64,000 nucleotides of DNA from Candidatus Saccharibacteria bacterium UBA6664 (GTDB lineage: Bacteria > Patescibacteriota > Saccharimonadia > Saccharimonadales > Saccharimonadaceae). A model generated the notes under the pieces. It saw nothing but the letters and a program-made list of their open reading frames with translations, was not told where the DNA came from and did no database searches. Made by a program: the position numbers and the translations under genes. Every line of letters begins with the position of its first letter. The stretch's first letter is position 1. The stretch covers positions 49,537 to 113,536 of the forward strand of contig DKKO01000006.1 in the NCBI GenBank assembly GCA_002455275.1, read 5' to 3'. Shown one piece after another: positions 7,969 to 16,231 of the stretch.

Positions 7969-9474
7969 ATGGCAACTCTACAAGATTATCGCGACGAACG
8001 GCTGCGCAAATTGGAGCAGCTAAAAGCTCTGGGCGTTGACGCGTACCCAGCTACGGCTAACCGCACTCACCACACGGGTGAGGTGCTAGAACAATTCGAT
8101 AGTTTAGTAGGTCAAACGGTCACTGTTGCTGGGCGCATAATGAGTCTGCGCAAATTTGGGAAGTTGGCCTTTGTTGTTGTGCGCGACGAGAGCGGGCAAA
8201 TACAGCTCTTTTTGCACGGCCCAGACGTTGCGCCCTTAGAAGCCAAATCTGGCGTGCTAGGCATGAGCGAGCTAAACTTACTTGATACGGGTGATTTTAT
8301 TGAAGCTACCGGCGAAGTGATTACCACAAAAACTGGTGAGAAATCTGTTGGTGTAAAAAACCTGAGATTGCTTACAAAATCGCTTCGACCAATGCCTACC
8401 GAACTGACGAACAAAGAAGAACGCTTTCGTCGTCGTTATGTTGATATGAACGTCAATGTCGATGTGCGCGAGCGTTTTCGTCGTCGCAGTGTGTTTTGGC
8501 AAGCTACTCGAGATTTTCTGAACGAGCATGGCTTTACGGAAATTAATATTCCGGTGCTCGAACATACTACCGGTGGCGCCGACGCCAACCCATTCGTCAC
8601 CCACATGGACGCATTGGACGACCAACGGTTTTATTTGCGCATAAGCCACGAATTGCCGCTGAAGCGCCTACTCGGAGCGGGGTTTGAAAAAGTCTACGAC
8701 CTTGGGCCACGTTTTAGGAATGAAAACTATAGCGATGAACATCTGCCAGAACACATTGCTATGGAATGGTACTGGGCCTACGCGAACTGGCAAGATGGCC
8801 GCGAGTTCATGGAACAAATGTACAAAACCGTACTCGAAAAAACTTTCGGCACCTTGCAATTCAAGCTAGGTAAGTTTGACGTTGATATGAGTGGTGAGTG
8901 GGAAGTGTGGGACTACGCCACGGTAATAAAAGACCGCTACGGAATTGATGTGTACGAAAGCTCGCTTGATGATGTAAAGAAAGCTCTTGCCGACAACAAG
9001 CTTGAAGTTGAGCAAACTGAAAACCGTGCTCGTGGAATTGATAAGTTATGGAAAAATATTCGTAAGGATGTGGCAGGGCCAGTATGGCTTATTAATACAC
9101 CTAAGTTCATTTCGCCGCTGGCAAAAACCAGCCCAGACGATGAGCGAGTGGTAGAACGTTTCCAGCCAGTTATTGCTGGCAGTGAGTTGGGTAACGGCTT
9201 CTCTGAGCTTAATGACCCAATCGATCAGTTACAACGTTTCATGGAGCAGCAGGCTATGCGCGATGCAGGTGATGATGAAGCAATGATGCTTGATATAGAT
9301 TACGTTGAGATGCTTGAGTACGGTATGCCTCCGGCTTGCGGTTGGGGTCATAGCGAGCGAGTATTTTGGATTTTTGAAGGTGTAACAGCTCGCGAAGGTG
9401 TGCCATTCCCTCAGCTGAAGAGCGAAATAGACGAAACGACGCGTACGATTTATCCAAACGTACGATTTGAATAA
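7969..9474 (+). CDS. lysS: Lysyl-tRNA synthetase, class II
   Basis: It charges tRNA-Lys. The protein has 501 residues, with an N-terminal OB-fold anticodon-binding domain (VTVAGRIMSLRKFGKLAFVV at about 44-63) and a class II catalytic core: motif 1 near FLNEHGFTEINIPVL, motif 2 in FEKVYDLGPRFRNENYSDEHLPEHIAMEWYWAY, and the C-terminal block with GSELGNGFSELNDP and a divergent motif 3 (PPACGWGHSERVFWIFEG; most LysRS have a GLGxGIDRL-type motif here). That deviation is worth noting, although the rest is clearly LysRS. Confidence 0.94.
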   Translation: MATLQDYRDERLRKLEQLKALGVDAYPATANRTHHTGEVLEQFDSLVGQTVTVAGRIMSLRKFGKLAFVVVRDESGQIQLFLHGPDVAPLEAKSGVLGMSELNLLDTGDFIEATGEVITTKTGEKSVGVKNLRLLTKSLRPMPTELTNKEERFRRRYVDMNVNVDVRERFRRRSVFWQATRDFLNEHGFTEINIPVLEHTTGGADANPFVTHMDALDDQRFYLRISHELPLKRLLGAGFEKVYDLGPRFRNENYSDEHLPEHIAMEWYWAYANWQDGREFMEQMYKTVLEKTFGTLQFKLGKFDVDMSGEWEVWDYATVIKDRYGIDVYESSLDDVKKALADNKLEVEQTENRARGIDKLWKNIRKDVAGPVWLINTPKFISPLAKTSPDDERVVERFQPVIAGSELGNGFSELNDPIDQLQRFMEQQAMRDAGDDEAMMLDIDYVEMLEYGMPPACGWGHSERVFWIFEGVTAREGVPFPQLKSEIDETTRTIYPNVRFE

Positions 9475-9534
9475 TTTTCTCAGCTAAGTTTCAGGTAGGA
9501 GTACTATACTTTGCTCACAACAGTAAGGAGTAGT

Positions 9535-9807
9535 ATGGCAAAAGAAGGAACAGAGACTATTGCGAAGAAGGCAAAATCCACTGATACGCCAGACAAAACC
9601 GGGGTGCCGAATATAAAAGAATTGGAGCTTGCCGTAGCAAATCTTCGCACGGCAGCGATTATTTTCGCTGTATTATTGGCGGTCACAATGCTATGGCTTG
9701 GCTGGCTGAATCTGAAGGTGGCGAGGCTTCATATTGAGCAGAGTACCGAGCAGTATCCAATGATGCAGCAGTGGCAGCAGCGCGACAATAATAGCTGGTA
9801 TCGCTAG
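9535..9807 (+). CDS. Small single-pass membrane protein, 90 residues
   Basis: I do not recognise this protein. Residues 1-35 are charged and lysine/threonine-rich, one membrane helix spans about 44-66 (TAAIIFAVLLAVTMLWLGWL is inside it), and the last 25 residues are polar and glutamine-rich. The chosen ATG at 9535 has a Shine-Dalgarno AAGGAG 6 bases upstream; a longer frame from 9511 would start right at the TATACT box (9505-9510) and is unlikely. Confidence 0.7.
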   Translation: MAKEGTETIAKKAKSTDTPDKTGVPNIKELELAVANLRTAAIIFAVLLAVTMLWLGWLNLKVARLHIEQSTEQYPMMQQWQQRDNNSWYR

Positions 9808-9833
9808 CACCGACATACTGCTACAATAGCAGT

Positions 9834-11600
9834 ATGAAACGCATTTGGGGGCTACTGGTAGTTTTAAGTGCGCTTGCATCGACGCAAGTTCAGCTTGTGG
9901 GGGCAATCGATACCCAAAACTTCCATTTTTCGAGCTTCAAAGCAGAGTATCAGCTGGGTCGCGACAAAGAGAAGCGATCGATACTGACGACCAAAGAAAC
10001 ATTGGTTGCTGAATTCCCAGAGTATGACCAAAACCACGGCATCGAACGGGCAATTCCAAAGACCTACAATGGTCATAGCACTAGCCTCGATATTGTTTCG
10101 GTGCGCAAAGAAAATGGCGACCCATGGAAGTTTACTACCTATGAGTCAAATGGCAATGAAGTGTTGCGAATCGGTGACGCAAACAGCTATGTACGTGGCA
10201 AGCAAACCTATGTAATTACCTACATGCAGCGCGATGTTACGCAGTATTTCAAAGATACCAACGACGATGAATTTTACTGGGACACCAACGGCACACAGTG
10301 GGCTCAGGCGTTTCAACATGTTGAAGCAACCATCACCTTGCACGAATCACTCAAAAATGCTCTAACCAGCCAGTTCTCTTGCGCACAAGGCGCCAGTGGC
10401 TCAACAGAACCGTGCGATATTATCCAAAATGAAAACGGTAGCATTAGTATGCGTGCTACGCGACCAATGATGGCGTACGAAAATGCAACTTTCGCGATTG
10501 GCTTCAAGCCCAACACGTTTGCTCCTTACAAGCCATCGTTTGCCGAACAGGTTGCGATGCTGTGGGGAAGAGCGCAGACGGTGCTTATTCCTCTGGGTAT
10601 TGTGCTTACTGTTTGGTTATTTGTAAAAGCCTACAAGATTACTACCAGGAAGAATGAAGTTGGGCCTATCGCGCCTGAATATATTCCGCCGAAAGACATA
10701 AGTGTTACGGCAGCAGCTGTGCTTGGCGCTGGCACTCGTTTGGTCATGGCGGCGCAGCTACTTGATTTAGCGGTTCGACATTACGTAAAACTGTACGAAG
10801 TAAAAGAGAAGAAGTGGTATCGTGCTGCTGAATACGAGATTGAAGTTATAAAAGATGTCAGCAAGCTAACGTGGGAAGAAAAAGAACTGCTGAGTGATAG
10901 CTTCGGCAAATTACCAGCAGTAGGCGAGCGCTTGAACCTCAAAACACTTAAAAATAGCACATCATACTACTCAAGAACATTGAACAACGATAGCGACTTA
11001 CAAAAACTCGTTCGCGGTGATTATGGGCTGAAAAAAGAAGATGTAGCTGCTAAAAAATGGTTCCGAAAAGTTGCAGTGATTCTGCTTCTTGCATCTGTAG
11101 TACTATTTTCACCAATATTATTCGTGCCAAGCATCATCGCCTTTATTTTGTCGTTTACCATGTGGCCACTGACAGACAAAGGCTTGGCGGTATATCGATA
11201 TTTGGAGGGGTTGAAACTGTACATTAAAGTGGCCGAAGACGAGCGCATAAAGATGTTGCAGAGCCCCGAAACAGCAGAAAAAGTACCCGAGGCTAGCGAA
11301 GCAGCTACTGATACGAAAAAAAGGATAACATTATACGAAAAGGTACTGCCGTATGCCGTATTGTTTGGACTTGAAAAAGAATGGAACAAGCAACTTGGTC
11401 AATATTATGAACAGGTGGGCACAGACCCATCATGGTATTCGGGCCATTCAAGCGCGATGAATGCGGCGATCTTTAGCTCGGCGATTAACGGATTTTCGAC
11501 AACAACCAACTACGCAAGCTCAAGTAGCTCAAGCTCTGGTGGCTCGAGCGGTGGTTCTTCTGGCGGCGGTGGAGGCGGCGGTGGAGGCGGCGGCTGGTAG
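9834..11600 (+). CDS. DUF2207-type membrane protein with Gly-rich tail
   Basis: The 588-residue protein begins with a signal peptide (about 1-24), followed by a beta-rich extracellular domain with the DUF2207 pattern (RDKEKRSILTTKETLVAEFPEYDQNHGIERAIPKTY within 50-85). A membrane helix lies near 248-268, a cytoplasmic region follows, and a helix pair lies near 412-445. The C-terminus ends in a Ser/Gly tract of about 30 residues with eleven consecutive glycines before a final Trp, as is common in this family. The function is unknown; an envelope role is likely. It starts with ATG 6 bases after a TACAAT box (9822-9827), so it is probably leaderless. Confidence 0.8.
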   Translation: MKRIWGLLVVLSALASTQVQLVGAIDTQNFHFSSFKAEYQLGRDKEKRSILTTKETLVAEFPEYDQNHGIERAIPKTYNGHSTSLDIVSVRKENGDPWKFTTYESNGNEVLRIGDANSYVRGKQTYVITYMQRDVTQYFKDTNDDEFYWDTNGTQWAQAFQHVEATITLHESLKNALTSQFSCAQGASGSTEPCDIIQNENGSISMRATRPMMAYENATFAIGFKPNTFAPYKPSFAEQVAMLWGRAQTVLIPLGIVLTVWLFVKAYKITTRKNEVGPIAPEYIPPKDISVTAAAVLGAGTRLVMAAQLLDLAVRHYVKLYEVKEKKWYRAAEYEIEVIKDVSKLTWEEKELLSDSFGKLPAVGERLNLKTLKNSTSYYSRTLNNDSDLQKLVRGDYGLKKEDVAAKKWFRKVAVILLLASVVLFSPILFVPSIIAFILSFTMWPLTDKGLAVYRYLEGLKLYIKVAEDERIKMLQSPETAEKVPEASEAATDTKKRITLYEKVLPYAVLFGLEKEWNKQLGQYYEQVGTDPSWYSGHSSAMNAAIFSSAINGFSTTTNYASSSSSSSGGSSGGSSGGGGGGGGGGGW

Positions 11601-11658
11601 CTTTGCCAACCTCTGGCTGCTATACTTAATGTAACAACCACATGTGGAGGGACAAACG

Positions 11659-12561
11659 GTGGCGGACTCAATAGCGATTAATGTTGAAGGCGTGAGCAAG
11701 CGTTTTGGCAAAACGTTAGCGCTCGATCAAGTATCATTTCAGGTAAAACCTGCCACCGTTCATGGTTTTTTGGGTCCAAACGGTGCCGGCAAAACAACAA
11801 CTATCAAGCTCCTGATGGACTTTATTCGACCATCTAAGGGTAAGCTTGAAATATTGGGTAAAGACACGCGAGCTAATAGCGTGGTACTAAAACGACGAAT
11901 TGGTTACTTATCGGGCGATTTTGAACTGTACAACAATCTCACCGGTTCACAGTACATAAAATATATGAGCCATCTTTCAGGAGTGAAGAACCAAAGCCGC
12001 ACGCTGGAATTAGTAGAAGACCTAAACGCCGTAATGGACAGAAAAATTGGCTTGCTCTCGAGAGGAAACAAGCAAAAGATTGGGCTGATCGCTGCATTAA
12101 TGAATGACCCAGATATTTTGATTCTTGACGAACCAACGACTGGCCTCGACCCTTTAATGCAACAAAAGTTTTACAAAGCCGTGCGTGACCATGCAAAGCG
12201 AGGCAAAACCGTGTTTATGTCTTCGCACATCCTTAGTGAAGTACAAGAAGTATGTGACCACGTGACATTCATGAAGAAGGGTAAGGTACTCGAAACCGTC
12301 GAAGTAAGTAATCTGCTCGCAAAGGCAACCAGGCGAGTTGTTCTGACCGTAGATAAAAATGTGACGATGATGGCACCGCCAAAGGTGTTGGGGGCAAGCA
12401 ACGTCTCTCACACCAAGCACACTCTCAGCTTTGACGTGCCCCAGGCTGATAGAAAAGTAATGCGCTGGATAGCAATGCAGCCAGTAAAAGATGTAACGAT
12501 CAACGAGGCTGATCTAGATAGTGTATTTATGAATTTGTACGAAGACGAGGAGGAAGTGTGA
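11659..12561 (+). CDS. ABC transporter ATP-binding protein (ABC-2 type)
   Basis: The ATPase half of an exporter of unknown substrate. Walker A GPNGAGKTT, the signature as LLSRGNKQKIG, Walker B ILILDEPTTGLDP and a switch His in SSHILSEVQ are all present, followed by a C-terminal extension of about 80 residues typical of ABC-2 ATPases that pair with a single permease. The GTG at 11659 is chosen because GGAGGG lies 7 bases upstream; an upstream in-frame GTG at 11644 lies before that site. A TATACT box is at 11621-11626. It overlaps the permease gene by 4 bases. Confidence 0.9.
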   Translation: MADSIAINVEGVSKRFGKTLALDQVSFQVKPATVHGFLGPNGAGKTTTIKLLMDFIRPSKGKLEILGKDTRANSVVLKRRIGYLSGDFELYNNLTGSQYIKYMSHLSGVKNQSRTLELVEDLNAVMDRKIGLLSRGNKQKIGLIAALMNDPDILILDEPTTGLDPLMQQKFYKAVRDHAKRGKTVFMSSHILSEVQEVCDHVTFMKKGKVLETVEVSNLLAKATRRVVLTVDKNVTMMAPPKVLGASNVSHTKHTLSFDVPQADRKVMRWIAMQPVKDVTINEADLDSVFMNLYEDEEEV

Positions 12562-13361
12562 TGTTTAGGAGCATTTTCACTAAAACTCTCTATGACAAGC
12601 GTTGGTTTATGTTGGGCTGGGGACTTGGCGCGGTATCGCTATTGGCTCTGACTGCGGCATTTTTCCCAAGCCTTAGCGGAAACGGCATGGACGCGTTAGT
12701 AAAGTCTTTGCCACCAGAGCTTGAAGGTATACTCGGTGATGTAGAAGATTGGTCGACATATCCAGGCTATTTGGCCAGTGCAGTGTTTGGCTTACGAGGC
12801 GAAATGTTGTTTGTGCCGATGGCGATACTTCTTGGTGTCGGCCTTGGTATGGGAGACGAATCAAATCGTCGGTTGTATCAATTGCTTGCCAAGCCAGTGT
12901 CACGTAGAAGAGTCGTGCTTGAACGATGGCTCGCCGGGCTCGTGGTTATAGCCGTAGTAACAGGTATCGTATACGCGAGTCTGGTGGTGGTCAGCCCGAT
13001 GATTGGTGAAGACGTGCCGTATGAGCTATTAAACGGGATTACTGTGATTACTGCACTGTTCACGGCTGCGCTATTTTCGCTAACCTATGGCCTTGGCGTT
13101 GCTACCGGCCGCAAAAACCTAGCGATTTTGGTGCCTGTTGTATGGACGATGGGCAGTTTGTTAGTGGATGCGTTTAAGTTGCAAATAGATTGGCTAAAAG
13201 ACCTCGAGTGGGTATCACTACTCAGCTACTACAAAACAGCAGATCTCGTGCATGACGATATTAATCTGAACCATGTGGTGGTACTTGGTTGTATAGCATT
13301 GATATCGCTAATCGTAGCATTAATTGCATTTCAAAATAGAGATATTCACGAGGAGGCCTAG
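12558..13361 (+). CDS. ABC-2 family permease
   Basis: A 267-residue protein with six hydrophobic segments: one at about 15-35, a long extracellular stretch (residues 45-75), then five more. It follows the pattern of ABC-2 permeases with an LLAKPVSRRRVVLERWLAG-like cytoplasmic coupling element before the third helix. It starts at the overlap GTGATG with the ATPase gene, so the two form one transporter. The substrate cannot be told; neighbours give no hint beyond a second ABC exporter downstream. Confidence 0.85.
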   Translation: MMFRSIFTKTLYDKRWFMLGWGLGAVSLLALTAAFFPSLSGNGMDALVKSLPPELEGILGDVEDWSTYPGYLASAVFGLRGEMLFVPMAILLGVGLGMGDESNRRLYQLLAKPVSRRRVVLERWLAGLVVIAVVTGIVYASLVVVSPMIGEDVPYELLNGITVITALFTAALFSLTYGLGVATGRKNLAILVPVVWTMGSLLVDAFKLQIDWLKDLEWVSLLSYYKTADLVHDDINLNHVVVLGCIALISLIVALIAFQNRDIHEEA

Positions 13362-13362
13362 C

Positions 13363-14073
13363 ATGATAGAAATTCAGAATATTACCAAAACATACGGTAA
13401 AAAGGCGAATGCATTTACCGCGCTTGATGACGTAAGTTTTACTGTACCAAGTGGGGCTAGTGTTGCGATTGTCGGCAAGTCAGGATCTGGCAAAAGCACG
13501 CTGATGCACATAATGAGCGGGCTCGATAAACCATCTAGCGGTTCAATCGTGGTAGATAACCAAGATATTTCACAACTAAAAAGCAAAGCGCTCGATAGGT
13601 TCCGTGCAGAGAAAATCGGCTTTATTTTTCAAGCGTTTTTCGTGCAGGCAAATGAAACCTGTATGCAAAATGTTAGTCTACCACTAGAGATAGCACGAGT
13701 AGCTCGAGGAAGCCGAAAAAAGCGAATCGCTGAAGCATTGAATCAAGTAGAACTAAGTGAAAAGGCAACCACTAAGGCTCGCAATCTTTCTGGTGGTCAA
13801 AAGCAGCGACTTGCGATAGCGCGTGCAATCGTAAACAAACCAAGTATTATTTTCGCCGATGAGCCTACGGGTAACCTAGACAGCGCTACCGGTGAAAAGG
13901 TAGAAAAACTGTTATTCGAATTTAATAAGCAACTTGGCAGTACACTGGTTGTTGTAACACACGACGCAGACTTAGCGAAAAAATGTGACATGCAAATTCA
14001 CATCAAAGATGGTTCGATTACACGAATAGAGACAGCGAAAAAGAATGTGCCAGCGAAAGGAGGTGCGAAATGA
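13363..14073 (+). CDS. ABC transporter ATP-binding protein (MacB/LolD type)
   Basis: A 236-residue ATPase with Walker A GKSGSGKST, Q-loop IFQAFF, signature LSGGQKQR, Walker B IIFADEPTGNLDS and the switch VVTHDADLA. This subfamily pairs with FtsX-fold permeases as mechanotransmission or efflux systems. The ATG at 13363 is preceded by GAGGAGG, which lies at the end of the upstream permease gene; a longer frame to 13324 would overlap that gene and lacks such a site. It overlaps its own permease by 4 bases (ATGA). Confidence 0.92.
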   Translation: MIEIQNITKTYGKKANAFTALDDVSFTVPSGASVAIVGKSGSGKSTLMHIMSGLDKPSSGSIVVDNQDISQLKSKALDRFRAEKIGFIFQAFFVQANETCMQNVSLPLEIARVARGSRKKRIAEALNQVELSEKATTKARNLSGGQKQRLAIARAIVNKPSIIFADEPTGNLDSATGEKVEKLLFEFNKQLGSTLVVVTHDADLAKKCDMQIHIKDGSITRIETAKKNVPAKGGAK

Positions 14074-15446
14074 GAATGCTTGATATCATCACGCGCGCCG
14101 GACGTAGCCTCAAGAACGCCAAGGCGCGGACACTTCTGACCAGCTTAGCCATTGCTGTGGGGGCATTTACCTTAACGATTACCTTAGCAGCGGGCAATGG
14201 TATCCGCGAATATACCGACCGATTAATTGCGAATAATTTTGACCCTGCCGAATCAATCGTCGGGCGTGACAAAGAAGTAGAAAACACAGGCGCACCCGAT
14301 ACATCGCCGAAGGAATATGACTCATCTGTCGCCAATGTATCTTTTGGCGGTGGCGGTGGTAGTATGCAGGTAAAGCAGGTGACCGACAAAGATATTAAAG
14401 AGCTCAAATCACTTTCGTATGTAGAGTCTGTTCGGCCAAATTATGAAATAGCTGCACGCTATATTACCCGAACTGGACAGAAAAAGTATACGCTCAGTTT
14501 GCAAGCCTACAACCCTGGTCAGAAACCAGAAACCGAAGCCGGCTCGGCACCAACCACCGATGTGGTAAAAGGCACCGTCTTGTTGCCAAAAGAATACGTG
14601 AAGCTACTTAAGTTTGACTCTGCCAAAGACGCGATAGGTAAAACGGTGAAGGTGACGATTGAACGACCGTTTACTGAAGAGACACTAAAAGAATTTGTTG
14701 CGCAGTCGATGATGGGGCAGGCGCCTACTACACAACCAACCCAAGAGACAAAGACAATTAGTCTGAAGGTAGCGGCGGTTACGAAAAAAGGTGCTGCGGC
14801 ACTTTCACCAGCGGGGTTGCCTTTGCTCCTTAATGCCAAAGATGCAAAGAGTATGTACGACTACACCACAAAAGGGACCAACCAGTACGGTAAATACCTG
14901 TACGCATCTGTTCGAATCAAGGGCGGTGAGAATGATACTACGGCAGCTGCTGCCAAGAAAAAGCTGAAAAAGCTCGATTATTACGTAATGACGAGCCAGG
15001 AGCTACAGCAGACAATTGGCCAGTTTGTCGACGTGCTACAAATACTGGTTGGTGTGTTTGGTGTGATTACGGTTATCGCCAGCGTGTTTGGCATCATTAA
15101 CACAATGTACATTTCGGTGCTTGAGAGAACCCGTGAAATCGGGCTTATGAAAGCACTTGGTATGCGAGGACGAAGTGTCGCGTGGTTGTTCAGGCTCGAA
15201 GCAGCGTGGATTGGCATGATAGGTGGTGTGCTGGGCGCTTTGGGAGCGTTTGTCTTAGGCGTGTCGCTCAACCCATGGATTACAAAGACGCTCAGTTTAG
15301 GCAAGGGTAATGATTTACTTATTTTTGACCTTGCACAAATTGTTGGCTTGATAGTGATTCTTACCGTGGTCGCAATCGTCGCCGGTTGGTTACCTGCGAG
15401 AAAAGCAGCCAAGCTCGACCCGATCGAAGCCCTGCGTACAGAGTAA
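14070..15446 (+). CDS. MacB-like FtsX-fold permease
   Basis: The 458-residue partner of the preceding ATPase. One membrane helix near residues 22-42 is followed by a large periplasm-side (here extracellular) domain of about 270 residues. Three helices follow in the C-terminal third, with the typical ERTREIGLMKALGMRGRSV cytoplasmic element and the ending PARKAAKLDPIEALR. The extracellular domain contains a glycine-rich stretch (FGGGGGSMQ). In Gram-positive-like cells such pairs export peptides or protect against antimicrobial peptides; the actual role is unknown. Confidence 0.88.
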   Translation: MRMLDIITRAGRSLKNAKARTLLTSLAIAVGAFTLTITLAAGNGIREYTDRLIANNFDPAESIVGRDKEVENTGAPDTSPKEYDSSVANVSFGGGGGSMQVKQVTDKDIKELKSLSYVESVRPNYEIAARYITRTGQKKYTLSLQAYNPGQKPETEAGSAPTTDVVKGTVLLPKEYVKLLKFDSAKDAIGKTVKVTIERPFTEETLKEFVAQSMMGQAPTTQPTQETKTISLKVAAVTKKGAAALSPAGLPLLLNAKDAKSMYDYTTKGTNQYGKYLYASVRIKGGENDTTAAAAKKKLKKLDYYVMTSQELQQTIGQFVDVLQILVGVFGVITVIASVFGIINTMYISVLERTREIGLMKALGMRGRSVAWLFRLEAAWIGMIGGVLGALGAFVLGVSLNPWITKTLSLGKGNDLLIFDLAQIVGLIVILTVVAIVAGWLPARKAAKLDPIEALRTE

Positions 15447-15447
15447 A

Positions 15448-15476
15448 TTGACTTTTATTAGCGTAAGTGGTATAAT
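15448..15476 (+). promoter_or_regulatory. Near-consensus promoter of the 15483 methyltransferase
   Basis: TTGACT (15448-15453), a 17-base spacer and TATAAT (15471-15476), followed by 6 bases and the ATG at 15483. This is one of the clearest leaderless promoters in the window. Confidence 0.8.
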
Positions 15477-15482
15477 GGATTT

Positions 15483-16169
15483 ATGGCTATTCATCCAGCA
15501 GATAGGATTATCGAACGAACTGACCACAGCTGGGCTAACTTAAATGCCGCATTTGGTGCGGTCTTGGAGGAGCACCCGCCTGCACGAGTGCTAGACGTAG
15601 GAGCTGGTGATAGTGACTTTGCCGAAGTTAGTATTGATGGGGGTAGGAGCGTTGCTCGGCTCGATCCTGACTATGCAACAAATCCACCTGCAGGCCAAGA
15701 TTGGCATGTAGGCTCTGCAGAAGCAATTCCTTTTCCTGATAAAAGCTTTGACGCGGTCATCAGCGCATTTTTGATGCAGCATCTATCGCCCGAACAGCAG
15801 GCAGAAGCAATCCGGGAAATGATTCGAGTTACTGTGCCACATTCAGAAGAATCACTCGGTGCTGTGGGTATTTACCCGGTTTACCAAGAATCAAAACTTG
15901 ATCGCCAACTTGCTCGCGATGGTCTTTCGCATACGGTAGTCCAGCGATTAAATTATGAAGCTTTTGAGCGTTTACCGATAGGTGTTAAGCGAAAATATCC
16001 CACAATTTGGATTCCGCACACAACACTGCTTGACGATGGCAACACTATAGACAGGCTTTCAAGAAGTATAGCAGAGAGCGGTGCTTTAAATCGGAGACAA
16101 AATCTTCGTGACATAGGGCGTCGCATGGTTATGCGGTCTCAACAGACAAATATATCGCACGTCAGGTAG
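15483..16169 (+). CDS. Class I SAM-dependent methyltransferase, substrate unknown
   Basis: The 228-residue protein has SAM-binding motif I ARVLDVGAGDSDFAE at 34-48, an acidic residue after strand 2 (RLDPDY), and the SAEAIPFPDKSFDAVISAFLMQHL region typical of the Methyltransf_11 group of small-molecule or lipid methyltransferases. The C-terminal third has no family I recognise. It has its own leaderless promoter and stands between an ABC exporter and a surface protein gene. No substrate can be proposed. Confidence 0.75.
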   Translation: MAIHPADRIIERTDHSWANLNAAFGAVLEEHPPARVLDVGAGDSDFAEVSIDGGRSVARLDPDYATNPPAGQDWHVGSAEAIPFPDKSFDAVISAFLMQHLSPEQQAEAIREMIRVTVPHSEESLGAVGIYPVYQESKLDRQLARDGLSHTVVQRLNYEAFERLPIGVKRKYPTIWIPHTTLLDDGNTIDRLSRSIAESGALNRRQNLRDIGRRMVMRSQQTNISHVR

Positions 16170-16193
16170 ACTATACAGCTTATATCGCTTATG

Positions 16194-16210
16194 TTACAGT
16201 AATACTGTAA
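16194..16210. promoter_or_regulatory. Perfect 17-base palindrome upstream of the surface protein gene
   Basis: TTACAGTA-A-TACTGTAA is a perfect inverted repeat with 8-base arms, 21 bases before the ATG of the beta-helix gene and 24 bases after the methyltransferase stop. It may be an operator; a hairpin role is also possible, but there is no T-run. Confidence 0.45.
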
Positions 16211-16231
16211 ATCGTTCATCTACACAAAAAT

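Noticed and set aside
11644..11658. GTG at 11644 as start of the ABC ATPase
   Set aside because: It precedes the Shine-Dalgarno GGAGGG, which serves the GTG at 11659.
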